64,000 nt of DNA from JALSRK01 sp964461995 (GTDB lineage: Bacteria > Acidobacteriota > Terriglobia > Bryobacterales > Bryobacteraceae): contig CAYWXL010000019.1 in assembly GCA_964461995.1 (NCBI GenBank), forward strand, positions 1-64,000, written 5' to 3'. Under the pieces are notes generated by a model. That model had not been told where the DNA came from, made no database searches, and saw only the letters and a list, made by a program, of their open reading frames with translations. How positions within the stretch are numbered: position 1 is the stretch's first letter; every line of letters starts with the position of its first letter. Positions 44,046 to 51,562 of this stretch are shown piece after piece. The position numbers were made by a program, and so were the translations under genes.

Positions 44046-44858
44046 ATGAACAAACGGAACGTCAGTGCCATCTTGTTGGCATTCTCTTTGTTTCTCATCG
44101 CGGCGGGATGTAAGAAGAAGGCTCCACCACCGCCGCCGCCACCGCCACCGCCGAAGCCGAAGCCGGCTCCTCCCAAACCGGTGATCGCGACGTTCGTCGC
44201 GGAGCCGTCGAGCATCCAGCGGGGCCAGTCTTCAACACTGCGCTGGAGCGTGCAGAACGCGACGGACATTTCCATCAATCAGGGGATCGGCAGTGTCCAG
44301 GCGAGCGGGAGCCGCCGTGTGTTCCCGAGCAGCACGACTACGTACACGCTGACGGCTAAAGGACCCGGCGGGACGGCGACCGCACAGGCGACCGTGAACG
44401 TCACGCAGCCACCGCCTCCGCCGCCTCCTCCGCCGAAGCCGCCGAAGAAATCGCTGAGCCAGCGGCTGGCGGAAGAAGTGCAGGATGCGTATTTCGACTT
44501 CGACAAATACGACATCCGCTCGGCGCCGGCAAATCCGGTCTGCGACACGGCTGAGTGCCGGCAGGACGCCCGCGCCGCACTTACCCGGGACGCCGAGGCG
44601 TTGAAGGCTATCCTCAACGACTTCCCGAACGCGGTGATCACGATCGAAGGGCACTGCGACGAGCGGGGATCGGCCGAATACAACCTCGGCTTGGGCGACC
44701 GGCGCGCCACGTCCGCCAAGGAGTTCCTCGTCAGCCTCGGTGTGCCGGAGAGCCGCTTGCGCACCGTCAGCTACGGCAAGGAGCGGCCCGTTTGCACCGA
44801 ATCGAACGAAGAGTGCTGGCAACGGAACCGCCGCGTGCATTTCTCCGCCGGGCAGTAA
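44046..44858 (+). CDS. pal: Peptidoglycan-associated lipoprotein Pal with inserted Ig-like domain
   Basis: 270 residues from ATG 44046. A lipoprotein signal ends at the lipobox IAAGC. The mature part starts with a Lys run and ten prolines, then an unusual beta-sandwich segment (about 45-120: VAEPSSIQRGQSSTLRWSVQ to TAQATVNV), a second Pro run, and the OmpA-like peptidoglycan-binding domain (about 140-268). That domain has 'AYFDFDKYDIR', the 'TIEGHCDERGSAEYNLGLGD' motif and 'RLRTVSYGKERPVC'. E. coli Pal lacks the middle domain. Anchored in the outer membrane, it tethers it to peptidoglycan. A CxxxxxC insert (VCDTAEC) occurs in the OmpA domain. Confidence 0.93.
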   Translation: MNKRNVSAILLAFSLFLIAAGCKKKAPPPPPPPPPPKPKPAPPKPVIATFVAEPSSIQRGQSSTLRWSVQNATDISINQGIGSVQASGSRRVFPSSTTTYTLTAKGPGGTATAQATVNVTQPPPPPPPPPKPPKKSLSQRLAEEVQDAYFDFDKYDIRSAPANPVCDTAECRQDARAALTRDAEALKAILNDFPNAVITIEGHCDERGSAEYNLGLGDRRATSAKEFLVSLGVPESRLRTVSYGKERPVCTESNEECWQRNRRVHFSAGQ

Positions 44859-44875
44859 TCGGCCGGGAAACCATT

Positions 44876-44924
44876 CACCGGGAGGGCCGTCTCACTCGAT
44901 AGGGTGAGACGGTAACTCCCGGTG
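44876..44924 (+). promoter_or_regulatory. Long stem-loop between pal and cpoB
   Basis: Outer arms CACCGGGAG (44876-44884) and CTCCCGGTG (44916-44924), and inner arms CCGTCTCAC (44887-44895) and GTGAGACGG (44904-44912), all pair perfectly: 18 base pairs with a small GG/TAA internal loop and an 8-nt hairpin loop. TATCATTTTGG follows, so it could be a leaky terminator or an mRNA 3'-end stabiliser for the tol-pal part. Confidence 0.7.
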
Positions 44925-44945
44925 TATCATTTTGGAGCTGGAACG

Positions 44946-45773
44946 ATGCGTATTGGTCGGCTGTGTTTGATCGTGCTAGTGGCGTCCGCCGCTGCGTGGG
45001 GACAGAAGAAGCAGATCCAAGAGCTGCAGCGCGACATGGCTCTGCTGCAGGATGAAGTCCGCACGATGAACGAGCGGCTGACGAACCTCACAGTGATGGT
45101 GGAGCAATTGCTCGACCGGGTGAGCAGCACGAACACGGCCGTCACAGTACTGGAGTCCAGCATCAAGGATAGCCTCAAGAAACAAGAACAGGCGGTGGCG
45201 GCGCCGATTGCGACGCTCGGCGCCAAGGTCGATCAGATGGCCAACGAGTTCCGGTACGTGCGGGAGTCGATCGCCGACCTGAATTCGCGCATCGGGAAGA
45301 TGCAAGCGCAGATGGACGACCTGAAGACGACGGTGCAGATCCTCTCCGCGCCGCCGGCGCCGCCCGGGGCCGCTGCGGGGAGCGCGCCACCAGCAGGGTC
45401 CGCCGAAGAACTTTTCAACAACGCCCGCCGCGACCAGTCCGGCGGCAAGCTCGATCTAGCCTTGATGGAGTTCCAGGAATTCCTGAAGCTCTACCCGAAT
45501 TCCGACCTTGCCCCCGCCGCGCAGTTCAGCATCGGGGAGATCTATTTCGCCAAGGGCGATTACGAGGCCGCCGCCAAGGCGTTCGATCTGGTCCTCGAGC
45601 GGTATCCCGAGAACGACAAGACGCCGGACGCGACCTTCATGAAGGCCAAAAGCCTCGCCGAAGCGGGGCAGAAGCGCCGGGCGGCAGTGGAGTTCCGGGG
45701 GATCGTCAAGAAGTACGGGGACTTGCCGATCGCCGACCGGGCACGGGAAGAGCTGGCCAAGCTTGGCTATTAG
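44946..45773 (+). CDS. cpoB: Tol-Pal system protein CpoB (YbgF)
   Basis: 275 residues from ATG 44946 (GGAG 8 nt before). Signal peptide MRIGRLCLIVLVASAAAWGQ. A coiled-coil trimerisation region (about 20-125: 'IQELQRDMALLQDEVRTMNE') and a short Pro/Ala linker lead to a C-terminal TPR domain (about 150-275: 'ELFNNARRDQSGGKLDLALM', 'SDLAPAAQFSIGEIYFAKGD'), the classic YbgF layout. Periplasmic; coordinates the Tol machine with peptidoglycan synthesis in Proteobacteria. Separated from pal by the long stem-loop. Confidence 0.92.
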   Translation: MRIGRLCLIVLVASAAAWGQKKQIQELQRDMALLQDEVRTMNERLTNLTVMVEQLLDRVSSTNTAVTVLESSIKDSLKKQEQAVAAPIATLGAKVDQMANEFRYVRESIADLNSRIGKMQAQMDDLKTTVQILSAPPAPPGAAAGSAPPAGSAEELFNNARRDQSGGKLDLALMEFQEFLKLYPNSDLAPAAQFSIGEIYFAKGDYEAAAKAFDLVLERYPENDKTPDATFMKAKSLAEAGQKRRAAVEFRGIVKKYGDLPIADRAREELAKLGY

Positions 45774-45848
45774 CGGCGAAGCACACATTAGCTGGGAACG
45801 TTATTCTCTTCCGCTGCATCCTTGCAGAAGGTGTGGAGAAATGAAGCT

Positions 45849-46571
45849 ATGGGAACGGCGTCCCCGGACTCGCCTGCGGCGAGCCACGAACAGTTCGCCA
45901 CGACGATCGATCACATATTGTTGCAGCCGGAGATCGGCGACGAGGAGGTGATCGCCGGCTGCCGTCTGGCGGCCCGGTACGGAGTAGCGAGCGTCATCGT
46001 GCGGCCTTCGGACGTGGAGCTGGCGCTCGGAGTCCTCGGCTCAACCGGCGTCCGCGTCGGCAGCGTGGCCGGGTTTCCTCACGGATGGGAGACCACACCC
46101 GCGAAACTTTACCAGGTGCGCGACCTGTTGCGCCGGGGCGCCCAGGAGATCGAAGTGGTGGTGAACGTTGGAAAACTCCGGTCGCGCCAGTTCCAATACG
46201 TCGAAATGGAGTTGCTTCAACTAGCCGAGGCCTGCCACGAACGCAACGCCGTGCTAAAAGCCGTGGTTGACACGGCGCACCTGGGAAAAGATCTCCAGAT
46301 CATCGCGTGCAAGTTGGCCAAACGGACCCGCGTGGACTTCGTTGCGGTATGCCGGGGAACCGCCGCGCCCGGTCCAGAAATCCTGCGGCTGGCCGCGGCC
46401 CAATGCCTTCCTCGAGCCCAACTCAAGGCTGGCGGCGACTTGGAGACGCTAGAGCAGGTCCTCGAGGCCCAAGCAATCGGCTGCACACGGATCGGAACTA
46501 CGAGAACTTCGGAAATCCTCGAGTCATGGAAACACCGCATGAAAGAATCTCAAAAAGGGTCTACGCCGTGA
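45849..46571 (+). CDS. DeoC-like aldolase-fold protein lacking the Schiff-base lysine
   Basis: 240 residues from ATG 45849. The whole chain follows the DeoC/LacD barrel: 'TIDHILLQPEIGDEEVIAGC', 'VGSVAGFPHGWETTPAKLYQ', 'VVVNVGKLRS', 'LKAVVDTAHLGKDLQIIACK', 'LKAGGDLETLEQ' and GCTRIGTT. Aligning by eye to E. coli DeoC, the Schiff-base Lys167 (in FIKTSTGK) falls on Ala166 here (DFVAVCRG), and Asp102 falls on Glu102; Lys201 is kept as Lys193. Without the lysine the standard retro-aldol chemistry with deoxyribose-5-phosphate should fail, so another activity or a binding role is likely. It is 75 bp after cpoB and 43 bp before aroDE. Confidence 0.8.
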   Translation: MGTASPDSPAASHEQFATTIDHILLQPEIGDEEVIAGCRLAARYGVASVIVRPSDVELALGVLGSTGVRVGSVAGFPHGWETTPAKLYQVRDLLRRGAQEIEVVVNVGKLRSRQFQYVEMELLQLAEACHERNAVLKAVVDTAHLGKDLQIIACKLAKRTRVDFVAVCRGTAAPGPEILRLAAAQCLPRAQLKAGGDLETLEQVLEAQAIGCTRIGTTRTSEILESWKHRMKESQKGSTP

Positions 46572-46614
46572 TCCTGAACTCAACAGCGTGCTATTCTAAT
46601 TCCTCGCCCGACTG

Positions 46615-48123
46615 ATGCCAAGCCGCCTCAACTACCCGCGCACTTGTGTCTCACTGGGACTTTCCACCCCGGAGCAGTTGCTCGCCTGCGCCCGGGACGA
46701 GGCAGAGTCGGGAAGCACGTTCTTCGAGTTCCGCCTCGACTTTCTGAAACAACCCGAAAGCGGTCTCGGCGCCATTACAGACTTCCTGAAGGAATGCCCG
46801 GAGTGCTTGGCACTGGCCACCTGCCGGCGGGAAGCCAGCCACGGCGGTTTCCGTGGGGACGTGGAAAGCCAGTTACGTTTGCTGGCGGCAGCGCTCGAAG
46901 CTGGCGCATCGGCGGTGGATGTGGAGGTGGAAAGCACCGGCGGCGGGGCCGCGCGGCGGTTGGACGAGATTCGTAAGCGGGGGGACCTGATCGTTTCCTA
47001 TCACCACTTCGAAGCCACGCCCGCGATGGAGGTGGTTTTCCGCCGGTTGACCCGTGTCCCAGCGAAGGCCTACAAGATCGCGGTGACCGCGCGGAAGCCC
47101 TCCGATATCCAGCGGCTGCTGGATCTGGCCCGGAACCACCGGCGCACGCCGCTCATTTTGCTGTCGATGGGCGAGATCGGCTTTCCGACGCGAGTCGTGT
47201 CTCCGATCTTTGGAAGCCTCTTCACTTTCGCAGCGCCCTCGTCGGGGAAAGCGACAGCGCCCGGACAGGTCAGCGCGCGCACGCTTCGGCAGCTCTACCA
47301 CGTGGATTCTTTGTCGCGCACGACGAAGATCTACGGGGTGATCGCCGATCCGGTGGGACACTCTATCTCCCCGGCCGTGCACAACCGGGCATTCCACGCC
47401 CTGCGAGTGGATGCCGTCTACGTGCCGTTTCTGGTGCCGGCGACACAGCTCCGGGACTTCTTCGTGCTGGCGGAGCGGCTGCCGGTGAAGGGTTTCAGCG
47501 TCACGATCCCGCACAAGCAGAAGGTATTGCGCTACCTCGACCACGTGGACCCGCTGGCGCGCCGGATCGGGGCGGTGAATACCGTTTGGCGCAAGGCCGG
47601 CAAATGGAAAGGGACGAACACGGATGCCGCGGCGGTGACAGCCCCGCTGGAAAAGCGACTGCGGCTTCCGGGAGCGACAGTGCTGGTCGCGGGCACGGGA
47701 GGAGCGGCTCGGGCGGCGGCATTTGCTCTGGCGGATCGGGGGGCGCGAGTCTGGATCACCGGCCGGAACCTGGACCGCGCGAAAAAGCTGGCCAGCCGGT
47801 GCGGGGCCACGCCTCTGCCCGCCGAGGAAGCAGCCGCCGGCCGTTTCGATGCAGTGGTCCACGCCACTCCTTTGGGCATGCACCCCGCAACCGAGGCGTG
47901 CTTCTTCGACGGCCGGATACCAGCGGACATCGTTTTCGACATGGTGTACAACCCTCCGGAAACGGTGCTGTTGAAGCGGGCGCGGGAACAGGGGAAAACG
48001 GTAATCGGCGGCCTGGAGATGTTCATCGAGCAGGCGGTGAGGCAGTTCGAGATCTGGACGGGTTGCGAGGCCCCGGCGGGGGTGATGGAACGAGCCGCCC
48101 GAGAGGCCCTCGGCGGCGGGTGA
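46615..48123 (+). CDS. aroDE: Bifunctional 3-dehydroquinate dehydratase / shikimate dehydrogenase
   Basis: 502 residues carrying two consecutive shikimate-pathway steps. The N-terminal type I dehydroquinase (about 1-225) has 'FFEFRLDFLKQ', the His of YHHFEATP and the Schiff-base Lys in AYKIAVTAR. The C-terminal AroE part (about 235-500) has 'DPVGHSISPAVHNRAFHALR', 'FSVTIPHKQKVL' with the catalytic Lys, 'NTDAAA' and the NADP loop VAGTGGAARAAAFAL. All catalytic residues are in place. The fusion is known from plants and several bacterial phyla. ATG 46615. Confidence 0.95.
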   Translation: MPSRLNYPRTCVSLGLSTPEQLLACARDEAESGSTFFEFRLDFLKQPESGLGAITDFLKECPECLALATCRREASHGGFRGDVESQLRLLAAALEAGASAVDVEVESTGGGAARRLDEIRKRGDLIVSYHHFEATPAMEVVFRRLTRVPAKAYKIAVTARKPSDIQRLLDLARNHRRTPLILLSMGEIGFPTRVVSPIFGSLFTFAAPSSGKATAPGQVSARTLRQLYHVDSLSRTTKIYGVIADPVGHSISPAVHNRAFHALRVDAVYVPFLVPATQLRDFFVLAERLPVKGFSVTIPHKQKVLRYLDHVDPLARRIGAVNTVWRKAGKWKGTNTDAAAVTAPLEKRLRLPGATVLVAGTGGAARAAAFALADRGARVWITGRNLDRAKKLASRCGATPLPAEEAAAGRFDAVVHATPLGMHPATEACFFDGRIPADIVFDMVYNPPETVLLKRAREQGKTVIGGLEMFIEQAVRQFEIWTGCEAPAGVMERAAREALGGG

Positions 48124-48160
48124 ATGCCGGGGGCCGGCCGTTTCTATAATGGGAACACTC

Positions 48161-48361
48161 ATGGCTGAGAAATGGACGCGCCGCCAAGCCGCCCGGGTGT
48201 TGCTCGCCGCCACGGCTGTTCCGGCCGCACGGAGCCAGCAGGCCGCCACACAACAAGAAGCGCTCGCCGAAGCCAAAAGAGAACTGGAAAAGACGCGGCA
48301 GGAGTTGCATGAGTTCGATCTTCCGGCGGATACGGCGCCGGCATTCGTTTTTCGTCCTTAG
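48161..48361 (+). CDS. Small protein with Tat-like signal, upstream of amidase
   Basis: 66 residues from ATG 48161. The N-terminus (KWTRRQAARVLLAATAVPAA) has a twin Arg followed by a hydrophobic stretch, like a Tat signal. A helical segment (EALAEAKRELEKTRQELHEF) and a short hydrophobic end ('PADTAPAFVFRP') follow. It ends 15 bp before the amidase start. The short helical product may be an exported partner of the amidase or only a leader; I do not recognise a family. Coding evidence is moderate: good composition, position within the run of genes. Confidence 0.5.
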   Translation: MAEKWTRRQAARVLLAATAVPAARSQQAATQQEALAEAKRELEKTRQELHEFDLPADTAPAFVFRP

Positions 48362-48376
48362 GCGGGAGCACGACGC

Positions 48377-49825
48377 GTGGGCAAGAACATCACCGAGGAC
48401 ATCTTCTTCGCCACCGCGACCGAGATCTCGGCTCGGCTCAAAGCCAAGGAGTTCTCCTGCAAGGAGCTGACGAAGGCGTTTTTGAAACGTCTGGAGACTC
48501 TCGGCCCGGAGTACAACGCCCTCGCCACGTCCTTGCGCAAACGGGCTCTCAAAAAAGCCGGCGACGTGGACGAGGACCTGAAGATCGGCCGTGACCGCGG
48601 CCCGCTGCAGGGCGTTCCTTACGGCGCCAAGGACCTGCTAGACATCAAGGGCTATCCAACGACCTGGGGCGCCAAGCCGTGCGCCGGGCGCATCGCCGAA
48701 GACACCGCTACGGTGATCCGAAAGCTGGACTCGGCGGGCGCCGTTTGCATTGGCAAACTGGCAATGGTGGAGCTGGCAGGCGGGGGCGGCTACAGCTCGC
48801 CGGCGGCGTCGCTGCATGGACCCGGACTCAACCCCTGGGACAAGACCCGGTGGGCAGGGGGCTCTTCCAGCGGCTCCGGGGCGGCGGTCGCAGCGGGACT
48901 GGTTCCGTTCGCTCTCGGCTCAGAGACGTCCGGATCGATCTTGACGCCCAGTGCATATTGCGGAGTCACCGGGCTGCGGCCGACCTACGGTTACGTGAGC
49001 CGCTACGGGGCGATGACGCTCTCGTGGACGATGGATAAGATCGGCCCGATGGCGCGCTCGGCGGAAGACTGCGGCTACATCTTGCAAAAGATATCCGGCG
49101 GAGACTATGAAGATCCACTGTCGGCCGGGAAGACCTTCTACTACCAGCCGCGGTTTGCCCGGGATTTCAAAACTCTGACTCTAGGGTTCGCCCCATCGGA
49201 CTTCGAAGAATCGGCCGAGGAATCCGCACGTCCCGCCCTGCGTGAGGCCCTCGAGGTGTTGATGAAGATGGGCTTCCAGGTGAAGGAGGTCGAACTCCCC
49301 GACTTCCCTTATGGCGCCGTCACAGGAACGGTGATCGACGCCGAGGGATCGGCTTCGTTCGAGGAGCTGATCACCAGCGGGCGGGTGGACGAACTGGCCG
49401 ATCCGAAGCAGATAGCGGGATTGAAGACTGGCCTGGAGATCCGGGCGGCTGACTATCTCCGAGCGATGCGGATCCGCCGCTTGATCCAGCGGGCGTTGCG
49501 CGAACTGTTTGTTGACGTCAGTTTCCTCGTTACGCCGACGCGGATGGGACCGGCCCCGAGCGCGTTCGACCCGTTCGACAAGGGCGGGAAAGAGGAACGC
49601 GAACCGGCCTCGCGGGGACTCCGGGCCTTGATTCCGGCGGGGAACCTGGCTGGCCTCCCGGCGCTATCCCTGCCGTGCGGATTTGCCGGCCATCTCCCCG
49701 TGGCCATTTGCCTCGTGGCGCGCCCCTTCTGGGAGAACACGCTGCTCGCGATCGGAAACGCGTTCCAGCGAGAGACTGATTGGCATCGGCGACGGCCGCC
49801 GGTCAGCGGCGCGGGGAGTTCGTGA
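48377..49825 (+). CDS. Amidase-signature enzyme
   Basis: 482 residues. The amidase signature Ser-cisSer-Lys triad is complete: Lys in 'GVPYGAKDLLDIKGYPTTWG', cis-Ser in WAGGSSSGSGAAVAAGL, and the nucleophile Ser in LGSETSGSILTPSAYCG. N-terminal helices (TATEISARLKAKEFSCKELT) are typical. GatA-like, but no gatB or gatC lies next to it, so a catabolic or peptide amidase is more likely than the tRNA amidotransferase. GTG start 48377 with GGGAG 8 nt upstream. No signal peptide of its own; the small Tat-type protein lies just before it. Confidence 0.93.
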   Translation: MGKNITEDIFFATATEISARLKAKEFSCKELTKAFLKRLETLGPEYNALATSLRKRALKKAGDVDEDLKIGRDRGPLQGVPYGAKDLLDIKGYPTTWGAKPCAGRIAEDTATVIRKLDSAGAVCIGKLAMVELAGGGGYSSPAASLHGPGLNPWDKTRWAGGSSSGSGAAVAAGLVPFALGSETSGSILTPSAYCGVTGLRPTYGYVSRYGAMTLSWTMDKIGPMARSAEDCGYILQKISGGDYEDPLSAGKTFYYQPRFARDFKTLTLGFAPSDFEESAEESARPALREALEVLMKMGFQVKEVELPDFPYGAVTGTVIDAEGSASFEELITSGRVDELADPKQIAGLKTGLEIRAADYLRAMRIRRLIQRALRELFVDVSFLVTPTRMGPAPSAFDPFDKGGKEEREPASRGLRALIPAGNLAGLPALSLPCGFAGHLPVAICLVARPFWENTLLAIGNAFQRETDWHRRRPPVSGAGSS

Positions 49826-49950
49826 GCTGCGAGCCAATCACAGCCAGAGCTCTCCGGGGCGGCGGCCCCGCAAAAGACCACTACACCTGAAATTGTTGTA
49901 ACTTCTTGGCCGGACGATACGCCTAAAAGTGCAGATCCCCCGATTCGCAA

Positions 49951-50000
49951 GAGCGGGCGAAAGCCTCCCCCGCGAACCGAGGCAGCGCCCGCTCTTTTTT
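49951..50000 (+). terminator. Rho-independent terminator after the amidase gene
   Basis: GAGCGGGCG (49951-49959) pairs with CGCCCGCTC (49986-49994) and is followed by TTTTTT. Inside the loop GCCTC and GAGGC can pair to extend the stem. The cysK stop on the other strand lies 6 bp further, so it separates the two convergent genes. Confidence 0.85.
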
Positions 50001-50005
50001 GTCTT

Positions 50006-50962
50006 TCAGTCGTTGAAGAGTCCCTCGAACAGGACGGTAGACAAGTAGCGTTCGCCGGAGTCCGGCAGGATCACCACGATCGTTTTGCCTTCCATCTCGG
50101 GTTCGCGGGCCAGCCGCAGGGCCACGGCCGCCGCGGCTCCGGAAGAGATGCCGCAGAGGATGCCCTCTTCCCGGGCCAGTCTCCGAGCCACCTCGATCGC
50201 CTCTTCGTTGGTGACCTGTTCGACACGATCCACCACCGAGAGATCGAGAGTATCCGGGATGAAACCCGCACCGATGCCCTGGATCTTGTGGGGACCGGGC
50301 TTCAGCTCCTCACCCCGGAGCTTCTGCGTGATCACGGGGCTGCCGGCGGGCTCCACTGCGACGGAAAGGATGTTCTTGCCCTTCTCGTGCTTGATGTACC
50401 GGGAGACGCCGGTGATGGTGCCGCCGGTGCCGACGCCGGACACTAGAACGTCGATCTTGCCTTCGGTGTCTTCCCAGATCTCGGGTCCGGTCGTTTTGAA
50501 GTGGATCTCCGGGTTAGCCGGGTTCTTGAACTGCTGAAGGAGCACGTACCGGTCCGGGTCGGAAGCAACGATCTGCTCAGCGGCTTCGATCGCCCCTTTC
50601 ATACCTTTCGAGCCGTCCGTGAGCACGAGCTTCGCGCCAAACACCTTGAGAACTTTACGCCGCTCAATCGACATGGTCTCGGGCATCGTCAGAGTGATCG
50701 GATACCCCCGTGCGGCAGCGACAAAGGCCAAAGCGATGCCCGTATTGCCGCTCGTGGGTTCGATGATCTCCTTGCCCGGCTTGAGGATTCCCCGTTTTTC
50801 GGCGTCCCAAACCATGGAGGCGCCGATGCGGCATTTCACTGAATAGGAAGGGTTTCGCCCTTCGATCTTGCCCGCGACGGTTACGGGGAGTCCCTTGGTA
50901 ATCCGGTTCAGCCGAACAAGCGGCGTCCTGCCGATGCTGAGTGAATTGTCCGCGTAGATCAA
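50006..50962 (-). CDS. cysK: Cysteine synthase A (O-acetylserine sulfhydrylase)
   Basis: PLP enzyme making cysteine from O-acetylserine and sulfide; 318 residues. The PLP lysine is in NPSYSVKCRIGASM, the substrate loop is PTSGNTGIALAF, the phosphate-binding loop is GVGTGGTITGVSRY and the pyridine-N Ser is in GISSGAAAAVAL. The protein reads very close to proteobacterial and cyanobacterial CysK throughout ('LTMPETMSIERRKVLKVFGA'). ATG 50962. It is the second gene of a unit with an Rrf2 regulator 63 bp upstream; a CymR-like pairing is likely. Confidence 0.96.
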   Translation of the reverse strand: MIYADNSLSIGRTPLVRLNRITKGLPVTVAGKIEGRNPSYSVKCRIGASMVWDAEKRGILKPGKEIIEPTSGNTGIALAFVAAARGYPITLTMPETMSIERRKVLKVFGAKLVLTDGSKGMKGAIEAAEQIVASDPDRYVLLQQFKNPANPEIHFKTTGPEIWEDTEGKIDVLVSGVGTGGTITGVSRYIKHEKGKNILSVAVEPAGSPVITQKLRGEELKPGPHKIQGIGAGFIPDTLDLSVVDRVEQVTNEEAIEVARRLAREEGILCGISSGAAAAVALRLAREPEMEGKTIVVILPDSGERYLSTVLFEGLFND

Positions 50963-51025
50963 ACTCTACCTCCTCGTTCTGCTTGTAGGTTTCGGAGCTC
51001 GCCGGAAAACGCCCCCGTGCGAATC

Positions 51026-51460
51026 TCAGATCTCCCAGTTGGGTATATAAGCGGCTTGCTTCTCGCGCCACTCCCTGGCCAACTGGCCGAAAGTCGTGTT
51101 GTCCAGGATCCTGCTAACCGCCGCGTCCACGTCTTTCCACATACTGGCAAAGGCCGAATCGGCCTTTCGCTTGGCAGCCGTCTTGGCCGCCCGGGGCCCC
51201 TCAACAAAGCGCAGCACCTCGCCAACGGTAATTTGGTCAGCCGGCCGGGCCAGCATGTAACCGCCGTCTGCGCCACGACGGGAAATTACGAAGCCTCCTT
51301 GTTTCAAGCCGGCGAGGATCAACTCCAGGAATTTCTGCGGAATCCGCTGGCGCCTGGCGATAGCCGCGATTTTCACGGGGCGGCCGTCGTTGTGCAACGC
51401 AAGATCGAGGAGCGCGTTCAACGCATACTCACCTTTTACCGAGATGTTCAATGGTCCCAC
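51026..51460 (-). CDS. Rrf2-family transcriptional regulator, CymR-like
   Basis: 144 residues from GTG 51460; TTG 51451, giving NISVKGEYAL at once, is the alternative. The Rrf2 winged helix is clear: 'IAAIARRQRIPQKFLELILA', then GFVISRRGADGGYML. No cysteine occurs anywhere in the protein, so it cannot bind a Cys-ligated Fe-S cluster like IscR or NsrR. That, with cysK next in the unit, points to CymR, which in Firmicutes represses cysteine metabolism in a complex with CysK. The C-terminal 'LAREWREKQAAYIPNWEI' is Trp-rich. A promoter with an overlapping palindrome precedes it. Confidence 0.88.
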   Translation of the reverse strand: MGPLNISVKGEYALNALLDLALHNDGRPVKIAAIARRQRIPQKFLELILAGLKQGGFVISRRGADGGYMLARPADQITVGEVLRFVEGPRAAKTAAKRKADSAFASMWKDVDAAVSRILDNTTFGQLAREWREKQAAYIPNWEI

Positions 51461-51475
51461 GGCCCGATCTCCGAT

Positions 51476-51515
51476 TCTCTAGTAGAGATTACATAAAGAC
51501 AGCGGTCGGAGTCAA
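51476..51515 (-). promoter_or_regulatory. Promoter of the Rrf2-cysK unit with overlapping operator palindrome
   Basis: On the minus strand, TTGACT (51510-51515) and TAATCT (51486-51491) are spaced 18 bp apart; TGTAAT (51488-51493, spacer 16) is an alternative -10. TCTCT/AGAGA (51476-51480 and 51484-51488) form a palindrome directly over and after the -10, where a bound repressor would block transcription. Autoregulation by the Rrf2 protein is the natural inference. Confidence 0.6.
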
Positions 51516-51562
51516 GTTGTTCTGGCACGCCGCGGTGTGGCCAAGGTCCGGAGAACAAGAAG

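Noticed and set aside
46873..48276. 467-residue minus-strand frame opposite aroDE
   Set aside because: Antisense shadow; aroDE has all catalytic motifs.
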